Shown here piece by piece: positions 32,577-41,330 of a stretch of 59,838 nucleotides of DNA (position 1 is the stretch's first letter; each line of letters begins with the position of its first letter). Origin of the DNA: an uncultured Corynebacterium sp. GTDB lineage: Bacteria; Actinomycetota; Actinomycetes; Mycobacteriales; Mycobacteriaceae. The position numbers and the translations under genes were made by a program. The notes beneath the pieces were generated by a model. It did no database searches. It was not told where the DNA came from and saw only the letters and a program-made list of their open reading frames with translations. The stretch lies in NCBI RefSeq assembly GCF_946222305.1, contig NZ_CAMIHZ010000013.1, positions 1 to 59,838 on the forward strand. The letters are read 5' to 3'.

Positions 32577-33602
32577 GTGTCTTCATCGACCGAGCAACGC
32601 CGCAATGAGGTGCTGCGCGCCATCGTCTCCGATTTCATTGCACTGCATGAACCGGTGGGGTCGAAGATGCTGGTGGACCGGCACAAGCTGGGGGTTTCCT
32701 CCGCGACCATCCGCAACGATATGGCGGTGCTGGAAGCCGAGGGATACATCACCCAACAGCACGCCTCCTCTGGGAGGATCCCCACCGCGAAGGGATACCG
32801 TGCATTCGTCGATGGACTGCACCAGGTCAAGCCACTGAGCCCGCCGGAGCGACGGGCGATCCTCAACTTCCTGGAAAACGGGGTGGACCTGGAGGACGTG
32901 CTGCGCCGTGGGGTGCAATTGCTGAGCCAGTTGACCCGCCAGGTGGCGGTGGTGCAGATGCCGGATCTGCGCCGCGGACGGGTCAAGCACTGCGAAGTAG
33001 TGCAGTTGGGAACCCACCGCGTGCTGCTGGTGTTAATCACGGACACGGGCCGGGTCGATCAGCGCAATGTCGATCTCACACACCCGTTGGCCGAAGACGA
33101 TGTACAGCGCCTGCGCGATATCGTGAACTCCGCGATGGTGGGGCGCACCTTGGATGACGCGTGCTCCCATATCGCCAGCGTGGCTCGGGACGCGCAGAAC
33201 CAACAGTTGCCGTCCGAATTGCGCGGACCGGTCCTGGCCGTGGCCACGGTGCTGGTGGAAACATTGCTGGAACGCCCCACAGACAAGCTCATTCTGGCCG
33301 GCACCCCGAACCTTGTGCGCACCGGAGAGCTGACCCCAGTTTTGGAGGCTCTCGAGGAGCAAGTGGTTGTGCTCAAGCTGCTATCCAGTGCCCGTGACCT
33401 GCAGGTGAAGGTCAGCATCGGAGAGGAAAACGAGGACGAAGAGCTGCGTGGTGCCTCGATCATTTCCACTGGCTACGGGAATAATGACGCGGTCCTTGGC
33501 GGTTTGGGAGTGGTAGGGCCCACCCACATGGACTACACCGGATCGATTTCCAGTGTGACGGCCGTGGCCCACTATGTTTCCCAGATTTTGTCTGGTGAGT
33601 AA
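32577..33602 (+). CDS. hrcA: Heat-inducible transcription repressor HrcA
   Basis: 341 residues from GTG 32577, preceded by GAGGAG at a somewhat long distance. The N-terminal winged helix is typical of HrcA: RRNEVLRAIVSDFIALHEPV, then SKMLVDRHKLGVSSATIRND, MAVLEAEGYI and HASSGRIPTAKGYR. The C-terminal GAF-like part ends with YVSQILSGE after a block containing ILAGTPNLV and a region with STGYGNNDAVLGGLGVVGPT, the usual HrcA signature. HrcA represses class I heat-shock genes by binding CIRCE inverted repeats with GroEL as modulator. I saw no CIRCE element in this window, so its targets must lie elsewhere. The gene is in the usual actinobacterial hrcA-dnaJ order. Confidence 0.95.
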   Translation: MSSSTEQRRNEVLRAIVSDFIALHEPVGSKMLVDRHKLGVSSATIRNDMAVLEAEGYITQQHASSGRIPTAKGYRAFVDGLHQVKPLSPPERRAILNFLENGVDLEDVLRRGVQLLSQLTRQVAVVQMPDLRRGRVKHCEVVQLGTHRVLLVLITDTGRVDQRNVDLTHPLAEDDVQRLRDIVNSAMVGRTLDDACSHIASVARDAQNQQLPSELRGPVLAVATVLVETLLERPTDKLILAGTPNLVRTGELTPVLEALEEQVVVLKLLSSARDLQVKVSIGEENEDEELRGASIISTGYGNNDAVLGGLGVVGPTHMDYTGSISSVTAVAHYVSQILSGE

Positions 33603-33659
33603 ACTACTACAGGTTCATTCAGCAATTTCGTCTATTAGGTAAAGGACAACTGGTACACC

Positions 33660-34817
33660 GTGGCTCGTGACTACTACGGCATCCTCGGCGTGAGCAAGGA
33701 CGCTACCGATTCCGAGATTAAGAAGGCTTATCGCAAGCTCGCCCGCAAGTATCACCCCGATGTGAATCCTTCCGAAGAAGCAGCCGAGAAGTTCAGCGAA
33801 CTTTCCGTCGCCCAGGAAGTGTTGCTGGATCCGCAGAAGCGCCAGATCGTTGATGCCGGCGGGGATCCTGAAGCCCAGGGCGGCGGCTTCGGTGGCGCCG
33901 GTGGGTTTGGCGGCTTCGGGGGAAGTGGCCTAGGCGATATCTTCGACGCTTTCTTTGGTGGGGGAGGTACGGGTCGACGCCGCGGCCCCCGTGTTTCCCG
34001 TGTGCGCCCAGGAAACGACGCTCTAGTTGGCATCGAGGCGACGCTGGAGGAAATCTACACCGGTGTGGAACGTGAAGTGACGGTGGATACCGCAGTGCGC
34101 TGCGATACCTGCGACGCCACCGGTTCCAAATCCAAGAAGGCTCCCGAAACCTGCCCAACCTGCCAGGGTTATGGCGAGGTCATGGAGGTCCAGAATTCTA
34201 TGCTCGGTCAGGTCCAGGTGGCGCGCCCCTGCCACCGGTGTGGCGGAACGGGCGAGATCATCCCGGATCCTTGCGAGGCCTGTGCTGGCGATGGGCGCGT
34301 TCGTTCCCGCAAGACCATCAAGGTCAATGTGCCAGCGGGTATCTCCGATGGCATGCGCCTGCGCTTGGCGGGCAAGGGCGAAGTCGGTCCCGGTGGCGGA
34401 CCTAACGGTGATTTGTACGTGGATGTGCGCACCCCAGAGCACGCGCACTTCATCCGCGAGGGCGATGACTTGCACGTCACCATCAAGGTTCCAGCGGTCG
34501 AGGCCACTTTGGGATCTAGCGTGGAAGTGCCCATGTTGGACGAGACCATCGAGACCATCGACATCGAACCCGGTACCCAGCCGGAGTCTGTCATCACCGT
34601 CAGGGGACGTGGCATGCCACACCTGCGCCGAGAGCGCGATGGTTTCGGCGATCTTTATGCCCACGTTGAGGTCGTTATTCCTACCGAGCTCAGCCGTGGT
34701 GAGCGCGAGCGGTGGGAGGAATTGCGCGACCGCTCCAACGAATCGGTTTCCGTCGGCACCAAGCACGATCGCAGCGAGGGGCTGTTCTCCCGTCTGCGTT
34801 CCCGTTTCGTTCGCTAG
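33660..34817 (+). CDS. dnaJ: Chaperone DnaJ (second, HrcA-linked copy type)
   Basis: A 385-residue type I J-protein that stimulates DnaK ATPase and binds unfolded clients. The J domain at residues 1-70 has the essential HPD at 32-34. A Gly/Phe-rich linker (about 77-110) follows, then four zinc-finger repeats CDTCDATG, CPTCQGYG, CHRCGGTG and CEACAGDG (about 142-218), and the two beta-barrel client domains. The start is GTG 33660. Actinobacteria usually have two dnaJ genes, one beside dnaK-grpE and one beside hrcA; this is the second kind (DnaJ2). It is 57 bases behind hrcA and four bases ahead of rsmE. Confidence 0.95.
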   Translation: MARDYYGILGVSKDATDSEIKKAYRKLARKYHPDVNPSEEAAEKFSELSVAQEVLLDPQKRQIVDAGGDPEAQGGGFGGAGGFGGFGGSGLGDIFDAFFGGGGTGRRRGPRVSRVRPGNDALVGIEATLEEIYTGVEREVTVDTAVRCDTCDATGSKSKKAPETCPTCQGYGEVMEVQNSMLGQVQVARPCHRCGGTGEIIPDPCEACAGDGRVRSRKTIKVNVPAGISDGMRLRLAGKGEVGPGGGPNGDLYVDVRTPEHAHFIREGDDLHVTIKVPAVEATLGSSVEVPMLDETIETIDIEPGTQPESVITVRGRGMPHLRRERDGFGDLYAHVEVVIPTELSRGERERWEELRDRSNESVSVGTKHDRSEGLFSRLRSRFVR

Positions 34818-34820
34818 GCC

Positions 34821-35576
34821 ATGACTGACCCGGTATTCATTCACCCGCTTCCCGTCGAGGTCACCTCCGGCAATCCCGTGGGGCGGCGCTTTGCTCTCAC
34901 CGGGGCGGAGGCCAAGCACGCCGACGTGAAGCGCCTCAAAGACGGCGAATCCCTCGTCATCACCGATGGTTCATCCCAGGCGGTACGCGCGGTGTGGCGG
35001 GGAGGTCAGGTGGAAGTTACCGAAACCATCTCGGTCGGCCAGCCACGCCCTAAGGTGACGGTTGTGCAGGCAATCCCCAAATCCGAACGGGCAGAACTCG
35101 CCGTGGACCTGATGGTGCAAGCCGGCGCCGACCGCATCATCCCGTGGGAATCCGCCCGCACGATCGCCAAGTGGGCTGGCAAAGAAGAAAAAGCCCGCGC
35201 CAAGTGGGAAAATGCAGCTCGTGCAGCCGCTAAGCAAGCCCGTCGCCTGCGCGTCCCTGAGGTGACCGCCCCAGCTCGCTCGGTGGCTCAGATCAACCAA
35301 CTTTTGGACGACGCCACGCCGTCCGATCGCCAGATTCTTGTCTTGCACGAATCCGCCATCATCGGCCTGAAGTCCTGCGACTTCAACTGTGACGAGGTAG
35401 TTCTTATCATCGGGCCGGAAGGCGGCGTAGCGCCAGAGGAGATTGAACAGCTCGCTGAGATCGGTGCACAGTCCGTAGTCCTAGGCCCCGAGGTGCTGCG
35501 CACGGCTTCTGCGGCCGCGGTTGCTCTCGGTGCAATTGGTGCTCTCAGCACTCGCTGGGTCGGTTCCACCGACTAG
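34821..35576 (+). CDS. rsmE: 16S rRNA (uracil1498-N3)-methyltransferase RsmE
   Basis: 251 residues, the usual RsmE size. The N-terminal PUA-like domain includes TGAEAKHADVKRLKDGESLV. The SPOUT (trefoil-knot) methyltransferase domain has VTVVQAIPKSERAELAVDLM, GADRIIPWESARTIAKW, VVLIIGPEGGVAPEEIEQL and LGPEVLRTASAAAVAL. The last two blocks are the SAM-binding knot. It methylates 16S rRNA at N3 of U1498 in the decoding region. It begins four bases after dnaJ and lies in a row of RNA-maturation genes, which fits. Confidence 0.95.
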   Translation: MTDPVFIHPLPVEVTSGNPVGRRFALTGAEAKHADVKRLKDGESLVITDGSSQAVRAVWRGGQVEVTETISVGQPRPKVTVVQAIPKSERAELAVDLMVQAGADRIIPWESARTIAKWAGKEEKARAKWENAARAAAKQARRLRVPEVTAPARSVAQINQLLDDATPSDRQILVLHESAIIGLKSCDFNCDEVVLIIGPEGGVAPEEIEQLAEIGAQSVVLGPEVLRTASAAAVALGAIGALSTRWVGSTD

Positions 35577-35627
35577 GCTGATTGAAAACAAGGTTTTGGC
35601 CGACAACTTTAAGGATTTGCCTTTTCT

Positions 35628-36722
35628 ATGACCCCATCTCAGGCTCACCCTCGTGTGGCCAGCTCCACCATCGAGCTAGATCCAGACGCCGTCATGGCCG
35701 TAGCCGGCCCAGGGGATGGAAACCTGCGTGTGATCGAAAATGCCTTTGATGCCGACATGCTCACTAGGGGTAACCGGGTCACTATCCGCGGGGAGGCTTC
35801 AGAGGTTTCCCGTGTTCGCCATGTTTTGCAGGAAATGGCCAGCATGGTGGGGCGGGGTAATACCGTGACTCCCGATACCACTCGTCGCATCATTGCCGTG
35901 CACAACGATCGGATGTATGACCAGCCTTCCCGCAGCGGGGGAGCAGAGCAGCCGGTAGCGACCAATCCCGCCCTAGGTTCCGATGCCCCCATCGTCAGCT
36001 ACCGCGGTAAAACCGTCCGTCCCAAGACCCTTGGCCAGTCCGAGTACGTGGAAGCCATCGATAACCATTCGATCGTCTTCGGCGTGGGACCAGCGGGTAC
36101 GGGCAAGACGTACCTGGCGATGGCGAAGGCCGTCCAAGCACTACAGAACAAGGACGTCTCTCGCATCATCTTGACGCGCCCAGCCGTCGAGGCCGGGGAG
36201 AAATTAGGCTTCCTACCAGGTACTTTGGGCGATAAGATCGACCCGTACCTGCGCCCTTTGCACGATGCCTTGCGAGAGATGGTCGACCCGGAGATGATTC
36301 CGCGGCTGATGGAAAGCGGCGTCATAGAAGTAGCCCCGCTGGCCTACATGCGAGGCCGCACCCTCAACGATTCCTTCGTGATCCTCGACGAGGGGCAAAA
36401 CACCACCCCGGCTCAGATGAAGATGTTTCTCACCCGTCTGGGATTCGGCTCCAAGATGGTCGTCACGGGCGACCTGAGCCAAACCGATTTGCCACACCAT
36501 CAGGAATCCGGTCTGCGGGTGGCTCAGAACATCTTGCGGGATGTACCCGGTGTGCACGTCACCATCTTCGATAGCGAAGATGTGGTTCGGCACCGTTTGG
36601 TTTCTCGGATTGTTGACGCCTACGAGGCCTTCGAAGCCGAGGAGGAACAAGCCCGCATGGACCGCGAAGAAGAAGCGCGCGAGCGTTATGCCGCCCGCGC
36701 CAACCAGCGAAAGAAGAATTAA
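35628..36722 (+). CDS. phoH: PhoH-family ATPase
   Basis: 364 residues. A KH-like N-terminal segment (RVTIRGEASEVSRVRHVLQ) precedes the PhoH ATPase core, with Walker A GPAGTGKTYLAMA near residues 154-161 and LTRPAVEAGEKLGFLPGTLG. A further conserved block is DKIDPYLRPLHDAL, followed by Walker B ILDEGQNTTPAQMKMFLTRLG and GDLSQTDLP. Members bind and probably remodel RNA; in many genomes phoH lies directly before ybeY, as here, pointing to rRNA processing or quality control rather than phosphate starvation. The tail of about 30 residues is Glu/Arg-rich. The ybeY start follows by nine bases. Confidence 0.93.
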   Translation: MTPSQAHPRVASSTIELDPDAVMAVAGPGDGNLRVIENAFDADMLTRGNRVTIRGEASEVSRVRHVLQEMASMVGRGNTVTPDTTRRIIAVHNDRMYDQPSRSGGAEQPVATNPALGSDAPIVSYRGKTVRPKTLGQSEYVEAIDNHSIVFGVGPAGTGKTYLAMAKAVQALQNKDVSRIILTRPAVEAGEKLGFLPGTLGDKIDPYLRPLHDALREMVDPEMIPRLMESGVIEVAPLAYMRGRTLNDSFVILDEGQNTTPAQMKMFLTRLGFGSKMVVTGDLSQTDLPHHQESGLRVAQNILRDVPGVHVTIFDSEDVVRHRLVSRIVDAYEAFEAEEEQARMDREEEARERYAARANQRKKN

Positions 36723-36731
36723 GGCCAGCAC

Positions 36732-37316
36732 GTGAGTATTGAAGTTTTCAACGAGTCAGGTCGTGGCGAGGTCAACGAGGAAGAGCTCATTGACGTTGCC
36801 CGTTACGCGCTGTGGACTTTGGATGTCCACTCCGCGGCGGAACTTTCCATCCACATCGTGGATCTGGACACCATCGCGGATCTGCACGAACGGTGGTTGG
36901 ATCTGCCTGGTCCGACAGACGTGATGAGTTTCCCCATGGATGAACTCACCCCCGGGTGGGGCCGTAAAGATGGCCCGCCCCCGAGCCCGGCGATGCTGGG
37001 TGACATCATGCTGTGCCCAGATTTCGCTGAGCGCCAAGCGGATCGAGCTGGGCACTCGCTGGCCCACGAGCTGGACTTGCTCACTGTGCACGGCGTGCTG
37101 CATCTGCTCGGGTTCGATCACACTACGCCCGAGGAAGAGCAGCGCATGTTCTCGTTGCAGAATGAGATTTTGGCTAACTGGTATGACTCGCAAGAGGAGC
37201 GGGGCGTCAGTTTTGCGCCGAAGCCCACCGGGGCAGGCGCGTTTCCAACGGCCGCCGACCGAGTCGACAAACAGGAGCAGCCCGGCGGTCGTTCCGAAAA
37301 TGGAAGAAACGACTAA
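36732..37316 (+). CDS. ybeY: rRNA maturation endoribonuclease YbeY
   Basis: 194 residues from GTG 36732. The metal-binding signature HGVLHLLGFDH lies at about residues 120-130, with the upstream PTDVMSFPMDE block and LGDIMLCPDFAERQ. YbeY is a single-strand-specific endoribonuclease involved in 16S 3' end maturation and 70S quality control. The protein is about 30-40 residues longer than typical owing to a polar C-terminal tail after residue 160. Its place between phoH and the CNNM/CorC-type gene is the common bacterial order. Confidence 0.95.
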   Translation: MSIEVFNESGRGEVNEEELIDVARYALWTLDVHSAAELSIHIVDLDTIADLHERWLDLPGPTDVMSFPMDELTPGWGRKDGPPPSPAMLGDIMLCPDFAERQADRAGHSLAHELDLLTVHGVLHLLGFDHTTPEEEQRMFSLQNEILANWYDSQEERGVSFAPKPTGAGAFPTAADRVDKQEQPGGRSENGRND

Positions 37317-37325
37317 TCAGAGCAC

Positions 37326-38723
37326 ATGGACTCAACTGCAATCTTCGGAAGCCTCGGGGTATTCGTCGCTCTGCTGATGGGCGGTGCCCTGTCGCTGGTG
37401 GAAACGGCCGTATCCGCGATTTCGCGGGCCCGGGTGGAAGTACTCGTTAAAGATGAAAAGCCCGGTGCGTTACGCCTGCTGGATGTGATTGATAATCGCG
37501 CACAGCACATCAACCTTCTGGTGCTGTTACGCACAGTGTGTGAGGCAGCCGGCGCTGTGCTGGCTGCCGGGCTATTGCTGGCGTGGCGGGGGAGTAGCAC
37601 TGGCACGTACGTGATTGCGATTGTGGCGGTGACGGTCATTACATTCGTGGTGATCGGTGTGCTGTCGCGGACCTTGGGGCGGCAAAACCCGTATTCCATT
37701 TCGCTGAAGGCAGCCCCGGTGCTGGTGGGGTTGCGGCGGCTGCTCGGACCGGTGGCGAAATTACTGGTGGCAGTGGGCAATATTCTGGCACCGGGCCGGG
37801 GATTCCGGGATGGACCGTTTGCGACGGAAGTCGAGCTGCGCGAGTTGGTCGACATCGCTTCCGAACGTGGCATCGTGGAGCGCGACGAACGGCGCATGAT
37901 TCAATCCGTATTCGACTTGGCTTCGACGTCGGCGCGATCCGTCATGGTTCCGCGGCCGGAGATGCTATGGATCGAATCGGATAAAACGGCCGGTCAAGCC
38001 ACGAGTCTGTGTGTCCGTTCGGGCCACTCTCGTCTGCCGGTGATCGGGGAAGACGTCGACGATATTGTGGGTGTGGTCTACCTTAAGGACTTGGTTGCCA
38101 AGACGTATTACTCCCAGGATGGTGGACGTTCTGTGGCGGTTTCCGACGTGATGCGTCCACCGGTGTTTGTGCCCGATTCCAGATGCTTGGACGACCTGTT
38201 GGAGGATATGCAGCGCGATCAGGTCCACATTGCAATGCTGGTGGACGAGTATGGGGCGATCGCGGGGTTGATCTCTATTGAAGACATCCTTGAGGAAATT
38301 GTGGGCGAAATTGCCGATGAGTACGACGCCACGGAAATGGCTCCCATCGAAGACCTAGGGGATGGGCGCTACCGTGTTGTTGCTCGCTTGAGCTTGGAGG
38401 AGCTCGAGGAACTTTTCCGCGAGTCGGATCGCGAGCAGTTGCTGGAACAACGGGGTGACGATCCCGATGAGCTGCACGAGGGTGCCGGCGACATGCACCG
38501 GCACGGCAGTTCGTTGCACTTCAGCGAGGAACAGCTGGAGGAAGTCGATACCGTCGCTGGCCTGGGTGCATTTGAATTGGGGCGCGTGCCCATCCCCGGA
38601 GCCGAGGTGACTACCGCCGGCTTGCACATTCTTTATGAGGGCGGTCGAGATCGCCGTGGTCGCATCAAAATTCGCTCCGCCGTGGTGTCTCGGGTGCCCG
38701 TCGAAGAAACTTCCGAGGACTAG
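37326..38723 (+). CDS. CNNM/CorC (hemolysin C-like) membrane protein with CBS domains
   Basis: 465 residues. The N-terminal DUF21/CNNM transmembrane domain (about 1-150) has about four spans and the motif SLVETAVSAISRARVE. A tandem CBS pair follows, with RSVMVPRPEMLWIESDKT, RLPVIGEDVDDIVGVVYLKDL and VDEYGAIAGLISIEDILEEIVGEI in the second repeat. The C-terminal CorC_HlyC domain runs to the end (AGLGAFELGRVPIPGAEVTT). Relatives are implicated in Mg2+ or Co2+ export; older names call them hemolysins without evidence of lysis. The gene starts nine bases after ybeY and ends the run. Confidence 0.9.
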   Translation: MDSTAIFGSLGVFVALLMGGALSLVETAVSAISRARVEVLVKDEKPGALRLLDVIDNRAQHINLLVLLRTVCEAAGAVLAAGLLLAWRGSSTGTYVIAIVAVTVITFVVIGVLSRTLGRQNPYSISLKAAPVLVGLRRLLGPVAKLLVAVGNILAPGRGFRDGPFATEVELRELVDIASERGIVERDERRMIQSVFDLASTSARSVMVPRPEMLWIESDKTAGQATSLCVRSGHSRLPVIGEDVDDIVGVVYLKDLVAKTYYSQDGGRSVAVSDVMRPPVFVPDSRCLDDLLEDMQRDQVHIAMLVDEYGAIAGLISIEDILEEIVGEIADEYDATEMAPIEDLGDGRYRVVARLSLEELEELFRESDREQLLEQRGDDPDELHEGAGDMHRHGSSLHFSEEQLEEVDTVAGLGAFELGRVPIPGAEVTTAGLHILYEGGRDRRGRIKIRSAVVSRVPVEETSED

Positions 38724-38735
38724 ACAAAAAATAGT

Positions 38736-38755
38736 TTTACCCCCAAAAGGGTAAA
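38736..38755. promoter_or_regulatory. Inverted repeat TTTACCC-N6-GGGTAAA
   Basis: Seven-base perfect arms at 38736-38742 and 38749-38755 lie 12 bases after the CorC-type stop. It could be a weak terminator or an operator for the small gene that follows; no T-tract follows the right arm. Confidence 0.4.
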
Positions 38756-38782
38756 GATTCGGCTTACGCTAGCGCTTTCGCA

Positions 38783-39015
38783 GTGAAAAGCTCACGATTG
38801 TGGGATTCTCCGTGTCCCCAGCTGGCGCCTTGGCCTCTGATCAGAAGCAAGAGGCGAAGGAAGAAGGCATCAAGGCCATCGTTGAGCAGCTCAACACCGC
38901 TTACGACGCGCTGACTGGCCCAGTGAAGGTCACCCGCGACAGCAAGACCAAGGAAGCGCAGAAATGCTCCGGCTTGGCGCTGCCATACAGCAACGAAGGA
39001 AAGCCAGCCATTTAG
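38783..39015 (+). pseudogene. Small exported protein, possible one-base frameshift at the signal peptide
   Basis: The downstream frame (from GTG 38800) encodes a polar peptide, SDQKQEAKEEGIKAIVEQL and onwards to the ending SNEGKPAI, preceded by a hydrophobic IVGFSVSPAGALA that resembles the end of a signal peptide. A GTG at 38783 is followed by four A residues. If that run had five, the frame would read V-KKLTIVGFSVSPAGALA, a normal secretion signal with basic start and AxA-like site. The gene is therefore either frameshifted here, a read error, or begins at GTG 38800 without a full signal. There is no good ribosome binding site at either position. No family recognised. Confidence 0.4.
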
Positions 39016-39039
39016 TTTAAAGCCGATTCGTCGGGCACA

Positions 39040-40026
39040 ATGGTCAGCGTGAATAGTGATGCGCATTTTCCCGACGAATCGGACCTACCAGCGGATGCCG
39101 TAGCGGAAGCCCCGATAGATTTCAGTGCTCCTGAAGGTTTCCGCTCTGGTTTTGTGAGCTTCGTGGGGCGGCCGAATACGGGCAAGTCCACGCTCACGAA
39201 TGCCTTGGTGGGCCAGAAGATCGCCATCACAGCCGACCAGCCGGAAACCACACGCCACCCCATCCGTGGCATCGTCCACCGCGAGAAAAGCCAGATCGTG
39301 GTCGTGGATACCCCGGGCCTTCACCGTCCGCGCACGCTATTGGGCGAGCGCCTCAATGAAATCGTCAAGGACACGTACCAAGATGTCGACCTCATTGCGG
39401 TGTGCGTGCCTGCCGATGAGAAAATCGGTCCAGGTGACCGTTGGATTGTGGAGGCCGTCCGGAAGGTTGCTCCGAAGACCGAGCTCATTGGCGTCGTCAC
39501 AAAGGTCGATAAAGTCGGTAAAGACCGAGTAGGAGAGCAGCTGCTTGCCTTGCACGATTTGCTTGAAGGTGCCGACGTGATCCCCGTGAGTGCTACGGAG
39601 AAAATTCAGCTGGACGTTCTGGCGGACGTCATCACGGATCACTTGCCCGAAGGGCCGAAGTTCTATCCTGATGATCACGTCACCGACGACGACCGCGATA
39701 CCCGAATGGCGGAGTTGATCCGCGAAGCAGCTCTCGACGGTCTGCAAGACGAGCTGCCGCACTCGGTGGCGGTACAGATCGATGAGGTCATGCCGTCGCC
39801 CACTCGCGAGGATGTCCTCAACGTGCACGCCGTGATTTACGTGGAACGTGAAGGTCAGAAGTCGATTCTGCGAGGCAAGGGTGGCCGCCGTCTGGGCCGC
39901 ACCGTACACAACGCGCGCCTTCAGATCATCGAAATGCTGGGGCAGAACATCTACCTAGACGTTCGTCTCAAGGTTGCCAAGAATTGGCAGTCGGATCCCA
40001 AGCAGCTGGGCAAGTTGGGCTTCTAG
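39040..40026 (+). CDS. era: GTPase Era
   Basis: 328 residues. G1 is FVGRPNTGKSTLTNALVG near residues 43-52, with G2 in TTRHPIRGIV, G3 VVDTPGL and G4 VVTKVDKVG. The C-terminal KH domain includes RTVHNARLQIIEMLGQNIYLDV after the long helix with VYVEREGQKSILRGKGG-like residues. Era binds the 3' end of 16S rRNA and assists 30S assembly. The N-terminus has about 35 acidic residues ahead of the G domain that are not part of the common core; ATG 39040 is the first start. Era follows the ybeY/CorC genes in the common order with a small intervening gene. Confidence 0.95.
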   Translation: MVSVNSDAHFPDESDLPADAVAEAPIDFSAPEGFRSGFVSFVGRPNTGKSTLTNALVGQKIAITADQPETTRHPIRGIVHREKSQIVVVDTPGLHRPRTLLGERLNEIVKDTYQDVDLIAVCVPADEKIGPGDRWIVEAVRKVAPKTELIGVVTKVDKVGKDRVGEQLLALHDLLEGADVIPVSATEKIQLDVLADVITDHLPEGPKFYPDDHVTDDDRDTRMAELIREAALDGLQDELPHSVAVQIDEVMPSPTREDVLNVHAVIYVEREGQKSILRGKGGRRLGRTVHNARLQIIEMLGQNIYLDVRLKVAKNWQSDPKQLGKLGF

Positions 40027-40203
40027 TTCTGCCCCCCTTGCTGCCTTTTCATTCCGACGCCAACCACCCCGCCCAAGTTCAAGCCACCGACATCGGATAC
40101 ATTAACAGGCAATGGTTTCCTTAGCTTTCGACTGCGGAAACCTATTAGATGCCTTAAATTGTTCTGGTAGACCAAATCACCTTGATCGAAAGGGTAACCA
40201 ATA

Positions 40204-40866
40204 ATGACCACACCTAACCAGCCCGGTGGCGGCTCCCATCCAATCGGCTCGGGCGATTCGTCCAACTCCTATAACGGGTCCGGCGCAAACGAGTACGGAG
40301 CTCCGCAATCCAACGGGTACGGCTCCAATGGCTACAACCAGGCCGGCTCCTCCGCCGACGAAACTTCCGCATTCGGTGGTCAGGGTCAGCAGCCCGGTTT
40401 CAACAACCCCAACATGGGTTATGGGGCACCACAACAGGGATTCCAGAATGATGGCAACCCTCAGTTCGGTGCCTACCCAACGAATGACCAAAACACTGGT
40501 TACGGTCAGGTCGGAACCAAGAAGGACAGCTTCTTCAGCGCTCTGTTCGACATGAGCTTCACGAAGTACGCCACTCCTTCCGTGGTCAAGATGGTGTACA
40601 TCCTTGCCATGCTGGGAATCGGCCTCTTTGTCCTGCTTGGTCTGATCGCTGCCTTGATTGGCATGACCCAAGACGGTGGCGCAGTAATGCTTCTCGTGAT
40701 TCCATTGATCCTCGTTGGTGGGTTGTTCTACCTCGCCATGGTTCGCGTTGGTTTGGAAGTCTCGATCTCCATGATCCGCACCTCCCAATCGGTACAGTCC
40801 ATCGATGAGCGACAGGCACGCAACGAAGTAGCTCCGCAGAATCACTCTGGCCCTTTTGGGGGCTAG
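40204..40866 (+). CDS. DUF4282 membrane protein with Gly/Asn/Tyr-rich N-terminus (first of a tandem pair)
   Basis: 220 residues. The first 100 or so residues are low-complexity and rich in Gly, Ser, Asn, Gln and Tyr (for example SNGYGSNGYNQAGSSADE), with no signal peptide. The DUF4282-like domain then begins with FFSALFDMSFTKYATPSVVKM and has two membrane spans (about 135-165 and 173-193), followed by a short charged end. GAAAGG lies upstream of ATG 40204. The function of DUF4282 is not known. It lies two bases ahead of a second, shorter copy, so the two are cotranscribed and possibly form a heteromer. Confidence 0.78.
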   Translation: MTTPNQPGGGSHPIGSGDSSNSYNGSGANEYGAPQSNGYGSNGYNQAGSSADETSAFGGQGQQPGFNNPNMGYGAPQQGFQNDGNPQFGAYPTNDQNTGYGQVGTKKDSFFSALFDMSFTKYATPSVVKMVYILAMLGIGLFVLLGLIAALIGMTQDGGAVMLLVIPLILVGGLFYLAMVRVGLEVSISMIRTSQSVQSIDERQARNEVAPQNHSGPFGG

Positions 40867-40868
40867 AG

Positions 40869-41315
40869 ATGAATAACCACAATGCACCCCATATGGAGAA
40901 CTCACCAATCCAACAAGGGTCGCGGGAGGACACAATTTTCTCGGCAATGTCGGATTTGGGTTTCACCCGCTTTGTGACCCCGAAATTGCTGCGGATTCTT
41001 TTCATCCTGGGAATCGTAGTCATCATTCTCTGGTCACTGCTTCCGGTGGTGGCAGTCCTGGTTGTTGGAGATTTCATGGACAGTTCTTACTCGTCTAGCT
41101 CCTACTCCTATGGTTCTAGCTCCAGTTATGGTTCGAGCGATGATGGATCAGTTGCCGGGCCGGTTGTTTTCCAATTGATTTCAGGGCTCATCAACGGCTT
41201 CATTCAGATCTGTTTGCTGCGCGTCGGGTTGGAAACCCTGCACGCTTTTGTGAAGACCGCGCAAGTTTGGCAGCGAATTCAGCACCGAGTCGACGCGGGA
41301 ACCGCGACCCTCTAG
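40869..41315 (+). CDS. DUF4282 membrane protein (second of the tandem pair)
   Basis: 148 residues, matching the preceding protein from FSAMSDLGFTRFVTPKLLRI onward. The same order is present: span 1, a Ser/Tyr-rich external-looking loop (SSYSSSSYSYGSSSSYGSS) in place of a short loop, span 2, and a tail with LLRVGLETLHAFVKTAQ equivalent to MVRVGLEVSISMIRTSQ in the first copy. It lacks the long low-complexity N-terminus. This is an internal duplication followed by divergence. recO starts 15 bases after its stop, so the pair may share the recO transcript. Confidence 0.75.
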   Translation: MNNHNAPHMENSPIQQGSREDTIFSAMSDLGFTRFVTPKLLRILFILGIVVIILWSLLPVVAVLVVGDFMDSSYSSSSYSYGSSSSYGSSDDGSVAGPVVFQLISGLINGFIQICLLRVGLETLHAFVKTAQVWQRIQHRVDAGTATL

Positions 41316-41330
41316 CTCTATACTGGCGGC

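Noticed and set aside
34023..34919. A 298-codon minus-strand frame opposite dnaJ
   Set aside because: Antisense to DnaJ, explained by its codon bias.
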